From Streptosporangium subroseum (GTDB lineage Bacteria; Actinomycetota; Actinomycetes; Streptosporangiales; Streptosporangiaceae), in the NCBI RefSeq assembly GCF_900188345.1, contig NZ_FZOD01000002.1, forward strand, positions 289,630 through 353,629: 64,000 nt of DNA, written 5' to 3'. The position numbers and the translations under genes were made by a program. Every line of letters starts with the position of its first letter. Position 1 is the stretch's first letter. Below are positions 17,983 to 26,358 of the stretch, in pieces. The notes under the pieces were generated by a model that saw only the letters and a program-made list of their open reading frames with translations, did no database searches and had not been told where the DNA came from.

Positions 17983-18737
17983 ATGGCCGTCCCCAGGTAT
18001 GCCCGCATGACGCCGGGATCGCGCTGGACCTCCGCGGGCGGCCCCTCGGCGATCTTGCGGCCGAAGTCCAGGCAGACGACCCGGTCGCAGATTCCCATGA
18101 CGAAGCCCATGTGGTGCTCGACCACGACCACCGTCACGTCGAACTCCTCGCGGAGCGCGCGAAGGGTGCCGGAGAACTCCTCGACCTCGGCGGAGTTGAG
18201 CCCGTTGACGGGTTCGTCCAGCAGCAGCAGCTTGGGGCGCCCGACCAGCGCCCGAGCCAGCTCCACCCGCTTGAGCGTGCCGAACGGCAGGCCCGCCGCG
18301 GGGTGGTCGGCGACCTCGGTCAGCGCCAGCCGTTCCAGCAGGCTGTCGGCCTCGGCGCGGAGCCGGGCCTCCTCGCGCCGGACCCGTGGCAGCCACAGCG
18401 CCGCGGTGAGGAAACCGGCCCCTCCGGTGTGGTGCGCGCCGACCAGGATGTTGTCGCGCACCGACATGTGCCCGAACAGGCCGAGGTTCTGGAAGGTCCG
18501 TGCGATGCCCAGCCCCGCGATCGCGTGCGGCGGTACGGCCAGCAGGTTCTCTTCCTCGTACCGGACCTCTCCCGCGTCGGCGTCGTATCGCCGCGTCAGG
18601 CAGTTGAACAGCGTGGTCTTGCCGGCTCCGTTCGGCCCGATGAGTCCCACCATCTCGCCGCTCCACACGGAGAAGCCCACGCTGTCCAGCGCCGTGATGC
18701 CCCCGAAGCGAACGGTAAGATCGTGTACCTCCAGCAT
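17979..18737 (-). CDS. livG: Branched-chain amino acid ABC transporter ATP-binding protein LivG
   Basis: 252 aa. Walker A GPNGAGKTTLFNCL, GIARTFQNLGLFGHMSVRDNI and Walker B LLLLDEPVNGLNSAEV identify LivG; the signature motif is degenerate (LPFGTLKRVELARAL, GT in place of GG/GE, a common LivG variant). First gene of the liv operon. I chose ATG at 18737 with AGGAGG 5 bases upstream; the longer frame to 18818 would run into the promoter region. Confidence 0.9.
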   Translation of the reverse strand: MLEVHDLTVRFGGITALDSVGFSVWSGEMVGLIGPNGAGKTTLFNCLTRRYDADAGEVRYEEENLLAVPPHAIAGLGIARTFQNLGLFGHMSVRDNILVGAHHTGGAGFLTAALWLPRVRREEARLRAEADSLLERLALTEVADHPAAGLPFGTLKRVELARALVGRPKLLLLDEPVNGLNSAEVEEFSGTLRALREEFDVTVVVVEHHMGFVMGICDRVVCLDFGRKIAEGPPAEVQRDPGVMRAYLGTAI

Positions 18738-18763
18738 CCGGCCTCCTGGGCGCAGCGAGTGGA

Positions 18764-18776
18764 AGAACAATGTTCT
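18764..18776. promoter_or_regulatory. Palindromic operator candidate between liv operon and PucR gene
   Basis: AGAACAATGTTCT is a perfect 6+1+6 palindrome 27 bp upstream of the livG start and 139 bp upstream of the divergent regulator. A third related half (GTTCT) follows at 18780-18784. Its position fits an operator for the adjacent PucR protein. Confidence 0.45.
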
Positions 18777-18914
18777 GAAGTTCTGGTCAGCGTAGGATCC
18801 GCCCGTGAGGAACCGCATTGGGCACGGCCACCCAAAATGTGACAGGGGTGTTGTCTACCGCGCACAGCGTGTGTCTCGGACCGGTTACGAACCGTTGACC
18901 GCCCGGCCGCAGCC

Positions 18915-20327
18915 ATGGATCATCCCGGCATGTCCAGTGGATTCAGCACGGAAACACTCACTGGTACGGAAGCGGTCCGCGCTGAACGCGCACGTATCCT
19001 TTCCGAACTCCTCAACGATCTAGACGAGCTGGCCGACACCGCGGCCAGAACCATGCGGGCCGAGATTCCCGCGTACGCGGCTCAGGACGAGGCGTTCCAC
19101 GCCGACGTACGGGGCCAGGTGGCCCAGCACTACCGCAGCAAGCTGGCCGTACTGTTCGAAGACCGTACGGTGACGCTCGACGACATCGCCTTCACCCGCC
19201 GGGCGGGGATGCGGCGGGCCCGGGCCGGGGTCGCCCTGGCCGACTACATCAACGCCTTCCGCGTCGGCCAGCAGGTCTTCTGGGAGTCGGTGGTCAAGCG
19301 CGCCGGCCGCTCGTTCGCCGGTCACGAGGCCGCGCTGTCGCTGGCGGCTCCGCTGATGCGCTACTGCGACTTCGCCAGCACGCACGCGGCCAACGCGTAC
19401 ATGGAGTTCCAGCAGTACGCCACCGCCGAGGCGGTGCGAGAGAGCAGGGACCTGCTGGAGACCCTCCTGGCCGGGAACACGCCCACGCGCGGCCGGCAGC
19501 TCGCCGCGGCCCAGGCGCACGGCCTCGGGCCCGACACCCGCACGCCGTTGCTCGTGCTGATCGCGATTCTTCTCCCGCGGATCGCCAGGTTCGGGGGAGA
19601 GGCCGTGGCGACGGGCCCGGACCGCGGCGCCGACGCGCGGCACGCGGCATGCGCGGCGATCGCCCGGACCGGGGGCAACGGCACGAGGACGCTGTCGGTC
19701 GTACGGCAGTCGGAGATCGTGGCCATCCCCTCGCTCGGCCCGGGCGCCGATCCCGAGCAGCTGTGCGACCGGCTGCAGGCGGTGCGGGAGAGCCTCCTCG
19801 GCGAGGGCATCGTCCTGGCGATGGGCGTCAGCACCGTGATCGCCGGGACCGCCCAGATCCCGCAGGCCTACCAGGAGGCTCGCACGGTGCTGGAGTTCCT
19901 GCCAGAGGAGGGAGGGGTGGCGGCCCTGCCGAGGATCACGGCCTTCCAGTATCTGGCGCTGAAGGCCGACGACACCGCCCGGCACCTGGTCGACCCGCGG
20001 ATCACCGCGCTTCTGGCCGAGGACCGGGCGCGCGGCGGCGTGCTCACGGCCACGATCCGGGCCTTCGCCGCCGACGACCTGAACCTGCGCGCCTGCGCGG
20101 AGCGGCTGCAGATCCACCCCAACACCGCCCAGTACCGCCTGCGACGGATCCGGGAGCGCACCGGGCGCAATCTGCGCCGGATCAACGACCTCCTCGATCT
20201 GCTCGTCGCGATCGCGCTTCAGGACACGCTGTCGCCGGACACCAATCCCGAGCGGAAAAGACTGGCCGCCGCGACCGATGAGAGCCATGGAGGCCAGACG
20301 TACGGTCGTTCCCATGAACCTCGCTGA
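18915..20327 (+). CDS. PucR/CdaR-type transcriptional regulator
   Basis: 470 aa. The C-terminus (about 400-445) is the PucR helix-turn-helix: NLRACAERLQIHPNTAQYRLRRI. The middle is a GGDEF-like fold typical of this group, and the N-terminus has the RsbT/FadR-like RRAGMRRARAGVALADYINAFRVGQ block. It is divergent from the liv operon and overlaps or abuts the acyl-CoA synthetase, so it probably senses the imported compound or its CoA ester and controls both (inference). Two in-frame ATGs (18915, 18930) are possible starts. Confidence 0.85.
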   Translation: MDHPGMSSGFSTETLTGTEAVRAERARILSELLNDLDELADTAARTMRAEIPAYAAQDEAFHADVRGQVAQHYRSKLAVLFEDRTVTLDDIAFTRRAGMRRARAGVALADYINAFRVGQQVFWESVVKRAGRSFAGHEAALSLAAPLMRYCDFASTHAANAYMEFQQYATAEAVRESRDLLETLLAGNTPTRGRQLAAAQAHGLGPDTRTPLLVLIAILLPRIARFGGEAVATGPDRGADARHAACAAIARTGGNGTRTLSVVRQSEIVAIPSLGPGADPEQLCDRLQAVRESLLGEGIVLAMGVSTVIAGTAQIPQAYQEARTVLEFLPEEGGVAALPRITAFQYLALKADDTARHLVDPRITALLAEDRARGGVLTATIRAFAADDLNLRACAERLQIHPNTAQYRLRRIRERTGRNLRRINDLLDLLVAIALQDTLSPDTNPERKRLAAATDESHGGQTYGRSHEPR

Positions 20328-21816
20328 CCGGCTCCAGGTCGCCGCCGGGCGGCTCACCGGGAGAGCGGTCGTCACGCTCGACGAGGCGGAGATCACCTAC
20401 GACGCACTCGAGCTGATGAGCGCGCGCGTCGCGTCGATGCTGCGGCGGCGCGGGATCGGCGTCGGCGACCGGGTGGCGGTCATGCTGCCGAACGTCCCGG
20501 AGTTCGCCGTCGTCTACTACGGGGTTCTGCGGATCGGAGCCGTGGTCGTCCCGCTCGACCCGCTGCTGAAGAGACGGGAGATCGCCTCCTACATCGGTGA
20601 CTGCGGAGCCCGGCTGCTGATCGCCTGGCACGCCCTCGCGGAGACCGCCGAGGCCGGAACCTCAGGCACCGGCGCTGACTGCTTCTTCGTGGTCCCCGAG
20701 GAGTTTCGCCGGCTGCTGCGCGGCGTGGAGGCCGAACACGAGATCGTCGCGAGGGCGGCCGGCGACACCGCCGTCATCCACTACACCTCGGGGACGACCG
20801 GCCGGCCCAAGGGCATCGAGCTGACCCACGCCAACCTCGTGAGCAATGCCACAACGGTGGCCCGCATGCACGCGCTCGGCGTGGACGACGTCGTCCTCGG
20901 AGCGCTTCCGCTCTACCACGCCTTCGGGCAGACGTGCTCGCTCAACGCGAGCATCCACGCCGGCGCGCGCCTCACGCTACTGCCGCGCTTCGAGCCGGGC
21001 CGGGCGCTGGAGGTGATCCGGCGTGACGGCGTCACGGTCTTCCAGGGCGTGCCCACGATGTACATCGCGCTGCTCGATCACCTCGGGGTCTCCGACCTGT
21101 CGCTGCTGCGCCTGTGCGTCTCCGGCGGCGCCGCGCTCCCGCTCGACGTGCTACGGGTGTACGAGGCGCGGTTCGGCTGCCTGATCATGGAGGGGTACGG
21201 CCTCAGCGAGACCTCCCCGTCCGCCGCGACCAACCGCGCCGGCCCCGGCCGCAGACCGGGGTCCATCGGCTGGCCCATCAAGGACGTCGAGATGAGGGTC
21301 GTCGACGAGATCGGCGGCGAGGTGCCGTGCGGCCATGTCGGCGAGATCGTCATCCGGGGTCCCAACGTGATGAAGGGCTACTGGAACAATCCCGCCGCGA
21401 CCGCGGAGGCGATCCGCGACGGCTGGTTCCACACCGGCGACCTGGGCAGGGTCGACGACGAGGGGTTCTTCTTCGTGGTCGGACGGCGCCGCGACGTGAT
21501 CATCCGGGGAGGCCGCACCGTGTATCCCCGGGAGGTGGAGGAGGTCCTGTACGAGCACCCCGCCGTACGGCAGGCGGCGGTCGTGGGAATTCCCCATCCG
21601 AAGCTCGGGGAGGAGATCGCGGCGGTGGTGGTGCTGCGCGCACCGGTCGAGGCCGACGGCCTGCGCGCCTTCGTGAGGGAACGGGTGGCCGCCTACAAGT
21701 ATCCCCGCCACATCTCGTTCGCCGACGAACTGCCCATGACCCCCACCGGCAAGATCCTCAAACACGCCATCGCACTGCCGCTGGACGCGACCGCCCCGCA
21801 CGCCCGGAGGAGATGA
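20314..21816 (+). CDS. AMP-binding acyl-CoA synthetase
   Basis: 500 aa ANL-family adenylate-forming enzyme. P-loop YTSGTTGRPKGIELTH, A5 EGYGLSETSP, A7 GWFHTGDLG and A10 MTPTGKILKHAI with the catalytic lysine are all present, so it should activate a carboxylic acid as acyl-AMP and then the CoA thioester. Medium or long-chain fatty acid or aromatic acids are possible. ATG at 20314 gives the usual MNLADRLQ start. ATG at 20278, inside the end of the PucR gene, would add 12 residues and couple translation. Confidence 0.87.
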   Translation: MNLADRLQVAAGRLTGRAVVTLDEAEITYDALELMSARVASMLRRRGIGVGDRVAVMLPNVPEFAVVYYGVLRIGAVVVPLDPLLKRREIASYIGDCGARLLIAWHALAETAEAGTSGTGADCFFVVPEEFRRLLRGVEAEHEIVARAAGDTAVIHYTSGTTGRPKGIELTHANLVSNATTVARMHALGVDDVVLGALPLYHAFGQTCSLNASIHAGARLTLLPRFEPGRALEVIRRDGVTVFQGVPTMYIALLDHLGVSDLSLLRLCVSGGAALPLDVLRVYEARFGCLIMEGYGLSETSPSAATNRAGPGRRPGSIGWPIKDVEMRVVDEIGGEVPCGHVGEIVIRGPNVMKGYWNNPAATAEAIRDGWFHTGDLGRVDDEGFFFVVGRRRDVIIRGGRTVYPREVEEVLYEHPAVRQAAVVGIPHPKLGEEIAAVVVLRAPVEADGLRAFVRERVAAYKYPRHISFADELPMTPTGKILKHAIALPLDATAPHARRR

Positions 21817-21982
21817 GGCGGCCGAGTCGGCCGGACGTCGTCCGGGTCCCGGAATCGGCCTTCGGCTGCCGCGGCCGCTCAACCCGGGCTGGGATCTCCC
21901 TCTCCCGAGGTTCGGACCCGCGCCGCCGACCGCCTCTGACCGGGGAGGCCGACTTCCGAGCCTCTCAACGCCGGCGGCTTCG

Positions 21983-23599
21983 TCAACGGTATATGTAGCA
22001 GTAGTTGGATTTGCCCTTGAAGCGGTGGAGGGCACGCGGTTGGTTGAATCGCCACCGGCAGCCCGCGTCACGTTGGCTCTGGGCCAGATACATGGTCTGG
22101 TCGCCCTTCCGCTTGACGCAGTAGGCGCCGGGCTTGGGAGTCTCCCGGTACTCCACCCACTCCCAGCCGAGTGTCACGCAGTAATCCGTGAAATGCCCGG
22201 GGCCGAGTTCGACGAGCCGTGCCGCCGAGGGCTTGGACGACGGCTGCCTGGACGGCGACGGGTCGCCGGTGGTGGGCTCGACCTGGGTCGGCTCGGACGT
22301 GGCGGAGCCACGTGGTCTGCGGGTGGTTTCGGCCACCGCCGGTTTTGTCTTGGGACGGCTGCTCGCTTTGGGAGCGGGCGGAGGTGACGTCGCCGGCGTC
22401 GGAGGAGAGGAAGTCCTGATCGTCGCCGTACCGATGGGGGAGACCGAGCCGTGGTCGGCGCCCTCCGCCGGTAACCCCGTCGCGGCGGCCGAGGCCTGCG
22501 AGGTCTGCGGCTCGCCCAACCTCAGCGCGGACGGATCCTCACCGGGCAGCATGGCGACGCCGACTCCGACGAGCCCCGCGACGACCACGGCGGCGGTGAC
22601 GGCCGCGACCCGTGTCCCCCGGCGCTTCTCCGGCGCGTTCGGAGCCGCATCACCGGGAGCGGTCGTCCTGTCCGATGGGCCTGTCCCTCCGGCCCGGGCC
22701 GGTAATCGCGGAGCATCGCTTCCCCCGGGAACGGCGGGGCGAAGGGCGGCCTGAGCCCGGGGGTCTTGCGAGGAGACCTCCGGAGCATGGCCTCTCCCGC
22801 GCACCAGGCGGTCAAGGATCTGCTGTGCCGACGGCCGCTGGGCCGGATCCTTGGAGAGGCATTCGACGAGAAGATCCAGCAGCGGCGCCTCGATCCCGTC
22901 GAGGTCGGGCTCCTGGTTCAGGATCCTGTTGATGATCGCGGGGATGGCGTCGTTGCCGAACGGCGGGCGGCCCGTGGCCGCGAAGGCGATGGTGGACGCC
23001 CAGGCGAACACGTCCAGGGCGAGACCGAGTTCGCCGGCGGTCAGTTGCTCGGGCGCCATGTAGGCGGGCGTGCCCACGACCTGGCTGGTCACCGTGCTGG
23101 TCCCGGCGAGGGCGCGGGAGATGCCGAAGTCGATGACTCGTGGACCGTCCGGGCCGATCAGCACGTTCTGCGGCTTGAAGTCCCGATGGACGATCCCGGC
23201 GTCGTGCAGGGCGACCAGGGCGACGGACGTACCGATGGCCAGCCGTTCCAGGACGCTGCCCGATCGCGGCCCTTCCGCGATCACCACCTGCTGGAGTGAG
23301 GGCCCCGGGACGTACTCGCTCACGATGTACGGACGGTTGCCGGACATGTCGAAGTCCAGGACCTGCGCCGTACAGAAACGCGCGACCCGCTTGGCGACCT
23401 CCAGTTCGCGCACGAAGTCATCGCGGGCGGCGGGATCCTGGCCGAGTCGAGCGTGGAAGAGCTTGATCGCCACCAGACCGCCGGAGTCCGCCTCGCCCAG
23501 ATAGACGAGGCCCTGACCCCCTTCCCCGATCCTCCCGATGATGCGGTGGGCACCGAGCCGTACAGGGTCGCTTGGCTCCAAGGGCTGAGCATCCGGCAT
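21983..23599 (-). CDS. Transmembrane serine/threonine protein kinase
   Basis: 538 aa. Kinase domain at about 15-268 with glycine loop GEGGQGLVYLG, ATP lysine K46, catalytic HRD D140, DFG D157 and activation segment GTPAYMAPEQ, so all catalytic residues are kept. A Pro/Arg linker leads to a single membrane helix at 330-351. The extracellular part has a Ser/Thr/Pro-rich stalk and a C-terminal domain of about 70 residues with four cysteines, ending in YCYIYR. There are no PASTA repeats, so the ligand differs from PknB. ATG at 23599 has GGAGAG 4 bases upstream. Confidence 0.9.
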   Translation of the reverse strand: MPDAQPLEPSDPVRLGAHRIIGRIGEGGQGLVYLGEADSGGLVAIKLFHARLGQDPAARDDFVRELEVAKRVARFCTAQVLDFDMSGNRPYIVSEYVPGPSLQQVVIAEGPRSGSVLERLAIGTSVALVALHDAGIVHRDFKPQNVLIGPDGPRVIDFGISRALAGTSTVTSQVVGTPAYMAPEQLTAGELGLALDVFAWASTIAFAATGRPPFGNDAIPAIINRILNQEPDLDGIEAPLLDLLVECLSKDPAQRPSAQQILDRLVRGRGHAPEVSSQDPRAQAALRPAVPGGSDAPRLPARAGGTGPSDRTTAPGDAAPNAPEKRRGTRVAAVTAAVVVAGLVGVGVAMLPGEDPSALRLGEPQTSQASAAATGLPAEGADHGSVSPIGTATIRTSSPPTPATSPPPAPKASSRPKTKPAVAETTRRPRGSATSEPTQVEPTTGDPSPSRQPSSKPSAARLVELGPGHFTDYCVTLGWEWVEYRETPKPGAYCVKRKGDQTMYLAQSQRDAGCRWRFNQPRALHRFKGKSNYCYIYR

Positions 23600-23781
23600 G
23601 GGCTCTCCGGCGAGTGGGGGGTATTTGACTAGAACTTTAACGACATCACGATGATCTCGCAGGCAACCGGCGCCCACGCGGCATCGGATGTCGATCCGGT
23701 TCGCCTCCTCCCGGCCGACGCCCAGAAGGCGAGCAATGGGCGCTGCGCCGGTGTGGTCCGGCATCCCTCGCCGGGCCTTGT

Positions 23782-23872
23782 TCTCAGAGGCGGCTCACGC
23801 GGGCTCTCAGAGAGACGGCTTACGCGCTCTCAGAGGCGGCTTGCGCGGGCTCTCAAGGGCGGCTTACGCGGC
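23782..23872. repeat. Four head-to-tail 23-bp repeats
   Basis: Units at 23782-23804, 23805-23827, 23828-23850 and 23851-23872 (23, 23, 23 and 22 bp). All begin TCTCA and share GGCTYRCGCG-like cores, with 2-5 differences between units. They lie 36 bp past the DyP stop codon, in the roughly 310-bp gap before the kinase gene. Nothing else is seen in that gap. Confidence 0.75.
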
Positions 23873-23907
23873 GGTGGAGATCGGCGCCGGCTCGCGGCGC
23901 GGGGTGT

Positions 23908-25008
23908 TCATCGGACGGTGCGCCCTTTCAGATCGCCGATCCCCAGCGAACCGTCGGACGGGGCCTGAACACGAGACGCGGTGTCGGCCCCGCTGTCGGC
24001 CTGGGCACGAGACGCGGCGTCGGCCCCGCCGCCGACAGGGGCACCGGTCTCGGTCGCGGCCCCGGGCGGATCGGGCAGGTCGTCGAGGAAGTCGGCGCTC
24101 GGGACGAAGAACAGGGTGCCCGTCACGGGGGTGGAGAAGTCCAGGATCCGGTCGTGGCTCGCGGGCGGGTCGCCGAGGAACATCCGCTCCAGCATTCGCT
24201 CGGTGACCGCCGGGGTACGGGCATAGCCGATGAAGTAGGTGCCGAACTCGCCGCGCCCGACGGCGCCGAAGGGCATGTTGTCCCGCAGGATCTGCCGTTC
24301 GGTGCCGTCGTCGTCGACGATCGTGGTCATCGCGACATGGGAGTCGGCCGGCTTGACGGCGTCGTCCAGCTCGATGTCGTCCAGCTTGGTGCGGCCGATC
24401 ACCCTTTCCTGGGCCTCGACCGGCAGGGCGTTCCACGCCCGCAGATCGTGCAGGTACTTCTGTACGATCACGTAGCTCCCGCCCGCGAACTCCGGGTCCT
24501 CGTCACCGACCAGGACCGCCGCGCTCGCCGCGGGACCGACCGGGTTCTCCGTGCCGTCGACAAAACCCAGCAGGTCCCGTACGTCGAAGTATTTGAATCC
24601 GTGCACCTCATCGCGGACCGTCACCGCGCCGTAGAGCCGGTCCATGATCTGCGACGCCAGCCCGAAGCACAGGTCCAGCCGCTGGGCCCGGATGTGGAAC
24701 AGCAGGTCACCGGGTGTGGAGACCGCGTGGTGAACGGGCCCGGCCAGCTCGCGGAGAGGATGCAGCTCGGCCGGGCGAGGTCCGCCGAACAGGCGGTCCC
24801 AGGCCTGCGACCCGATCGCGGCGACGCAGCTCAGGTCGCCCTCCGGCGCCCGGAAACCGACGGCCCGCTGCAACCCCGGCAGGTCGGACAGCAACTCCCG
24901 CGCGACGGGCTCTCCACCGGGGTCGACCGTCACCACCAGGAAGATCGCCGCCCGCGTCAACGGGCTCAGCACCGGCTGCGGGTTCGCACCCTGGTCAGGG
25001 TCCGTCAT
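23908..25008 (-). CDS. DyP-type heme peroxidase with encapsulin-type C-terminal targeting peptide
   Basis: 366 aa. The dye-decolourising peroxidase core spans about 10-315; the GXXDG motif is seen as GFVDGTENP. After the core comes a linker of about 40 residues rich in Ala/Ser/Gln/Asp containing a duplicated GADxASRxQA unit. The end reads DGSLGIGDLKGRTVR, very close to the cargo-loading peptide that directs DyPs into encapsulin nanocompartments. ATG at 25008 is preceded by GAGGAGGGGG. No encapsulin shell gene is seen on either side, although the two usually sit side by side. No Tat signal, so cytoplasmic. Confidence 0.9.
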   Translation of the reverse strand: MTDPDQGANPQPVLSPLTRAAIFLVVTVDPGGEPVARELLSDLPGLQRAVGFRAPEGDLSCVAAIGSQAWDRLFGGPRPAELHPLRELAGPVHHAVSTPGDLLFHIRAQRLDLCFGLASQIMDRLYGAVTVRDEVHGFKYFDVRDLLGFVDGTENPVGPAASAAVLVGDEDPEFAGGSYVIVQKYLHDLRAWNALPVEAQERVIGRTKLDDIELDDAVKPADSHVAMTTIVDDDGTERQILRDNMPFGAVGRGEFGTYFIGYARTPAVTERMLERMFLGDPPASHDRILDFSTPVTGTLFFVPSADFLDDLPDPPGAATETGAPVGGGADAASRAQADSGADTASRVQAPSDGSLGIGDLKGRTVR

Positions 25009-25193
25009 CGCCCCCTCCTCACGTGCCGTATCCGGGGGCAACCGCACCTCGAGGCCGTCGGCGCCGCCCCGAGGTGCCCCGGACCCGGCGAAGGCGCACA
25101 TTCACTGACCGTATCAACGAAGACTACGCTGCGTCGTGATACCTCGCCGTCGCCGGCCTCGCCATCGCGGTACGGGCTGCGCACGGCTGCGGT

Positions 25194-25598
25194 TCATCGG
25201 CCGGTCGCGGAGGTTTCCTCCTCCGCCGGGACGGTGCCACGGACCGGGGCCGCCAAGATGCCCCAGACCGCACCGGCGAGCACGACCGCCCCGCCCACGA
25301 GCTGCAGGCCGGACAGAGTCCCTCCCAGCAACAGCCACGCGGCCACCACGGCCACCACGGGTTCGAGCATGCTGAGAATCGGTGCGAGCGTCGCCCACTG
25401 CCGTCCCGTCAGCCGCCCGAATCTGCCACGCAGCCCCAGCCACGCGAGGAACACCGCCGCAGCGATCGCGAACCGCAGAATCAGGAGTGTCGTCACCGAC
25501 ATGCCCGTGCCGTACGCGTAGAAAGCGAAGACGGGCATGAGCCCGAACGCCGTCGCCGGGACCAACGTCGCCACGACACCGCGTCGCACCATCGCCAT
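25194..25598 (-). pseudogene. Shortened EamA (DMT) transporter gene
   Basis: 134 aa against about 290-320 for the family. The N-terminal part (TM1-TM2, VPATAFGLMPVFAFYAYG and ILRFAIAAAVFLAWL) is joined directly to the end of the second EamA repeat (ILSMLEPVVAVVAAWLLLGGTLSGLQLVGGAVVLAG), so the middle of about 150 residues is missing without a frameshift. It may be an inactivated gene or a minimal four-helix SMR-like form. Starts at 25598 or 25592 are possible. Confidence 0.6.
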
Positions 25599-25826
25599 CA
25601 CTTCCGAGGGAACATTGTGGCCTACGAGGTTGACCGCCGACCTTCGGCCTCTTCCGTGGTTCCGCCCCGGACGCACGGTCATCCTGGAGCGGGTACGACG
25701 CTGATGAGGAGCGGGTCTTCCAGTGCCGCATGCAGGAGGCCACTTGCCATGCGCATTCGGGGGACAGCGGCCTGGCGAACGACCTGCTCGCCGACGAACT
25801 ACGCCCCTGTGGGTGATGGAGGAGTG

Positions 25827-26276
25827 ATGACGGGCTCGTTCTGGTGGGACCTCGTGATCGGTATCGTCGGCGCGCTCCTGCTCGCCTGGCTCGTCCTGGT
25901 GATCGCGCTGGCGATCATGAGGCCCCGCGGCGGACTGCTGGGCGAGGCACTGCGCGTGCTGCCCGACGCGCTGCGCCTGGTGCGCCGTCTCGCCGCCGAC
26001 CGGACCCTGCCGCGCGGAGTCCGTATCCGGCTGGGACTGCTGCTGGTCTACCTCGCCGTACCGATCGATCTGATCCCCGACTTCATCCCCGTCCTGGGTT
26101 ACGCCGACGACGCCATCATCGCCGCCGTGGTCCTGCGCTCGGTCGTGCGCCGCGCCGGACTGCAGGCCGTGCGCGCCCACTGGCCCGGCACCGACGACGG
26201 CTTCGCCGCTCTGGTCCGGCTGACCGGGCTGGCCGAGCCCACCGACACCGGCCGGCCGAACCAGACGGCAGGTTAG
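25827..26276 (+). CDS. YkvA family (DUF1232) membrane protein
   Basis: 149 aa. An N-terminal membrane helix (VIGIVGALLLAWLVLVIALAI) is followed by the DUF1232 core PIDLIPDFIPVLGYADDAIIAAVVLR at about 75-100. Function unknown. GGAGGAG lies directly upstream of the ATG at 25827. Monocistronic by position. Confidence 0.8.
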   Translation: MTGSFWWDLVIGIVGALLLAWLVLVIALAIMRPRGGLLGEALRVLPDALRLVRRLAADRTLPRGVRIRLGLLLVYLAVPIDLIPDFIPVLGYADDAIIAAVVLRSVVRRAGLQAVRAHWPGTDDGFAALVRLTGLAEPTDTGRPNQTAG

Positions 26277-26358
26277 GCGAGCGCTCGTCGATCCGCTGCC
26301 CGCCCTGCTCGTCGAAGCCGGCCGGTGGATGCCCTCAACCCGCGCCGCCCCGCGGCGG

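Noticed and set aside
23782..23872. CRISPR-like array
   Set aside because: Units are contiguous with no spacers and there are no cas genes.
25617..25826. In-frame upstream extension of the YkvA gene and two other short frames (one ending LRPLPWFRPGRTVILERVRR, one ending ANDLLADELRPCG)
   Set aside because: They look slightly protein-like and may be decayed gene ends, but none could be tied to a family, and the YkvA start has a perfect RBS at 25820.
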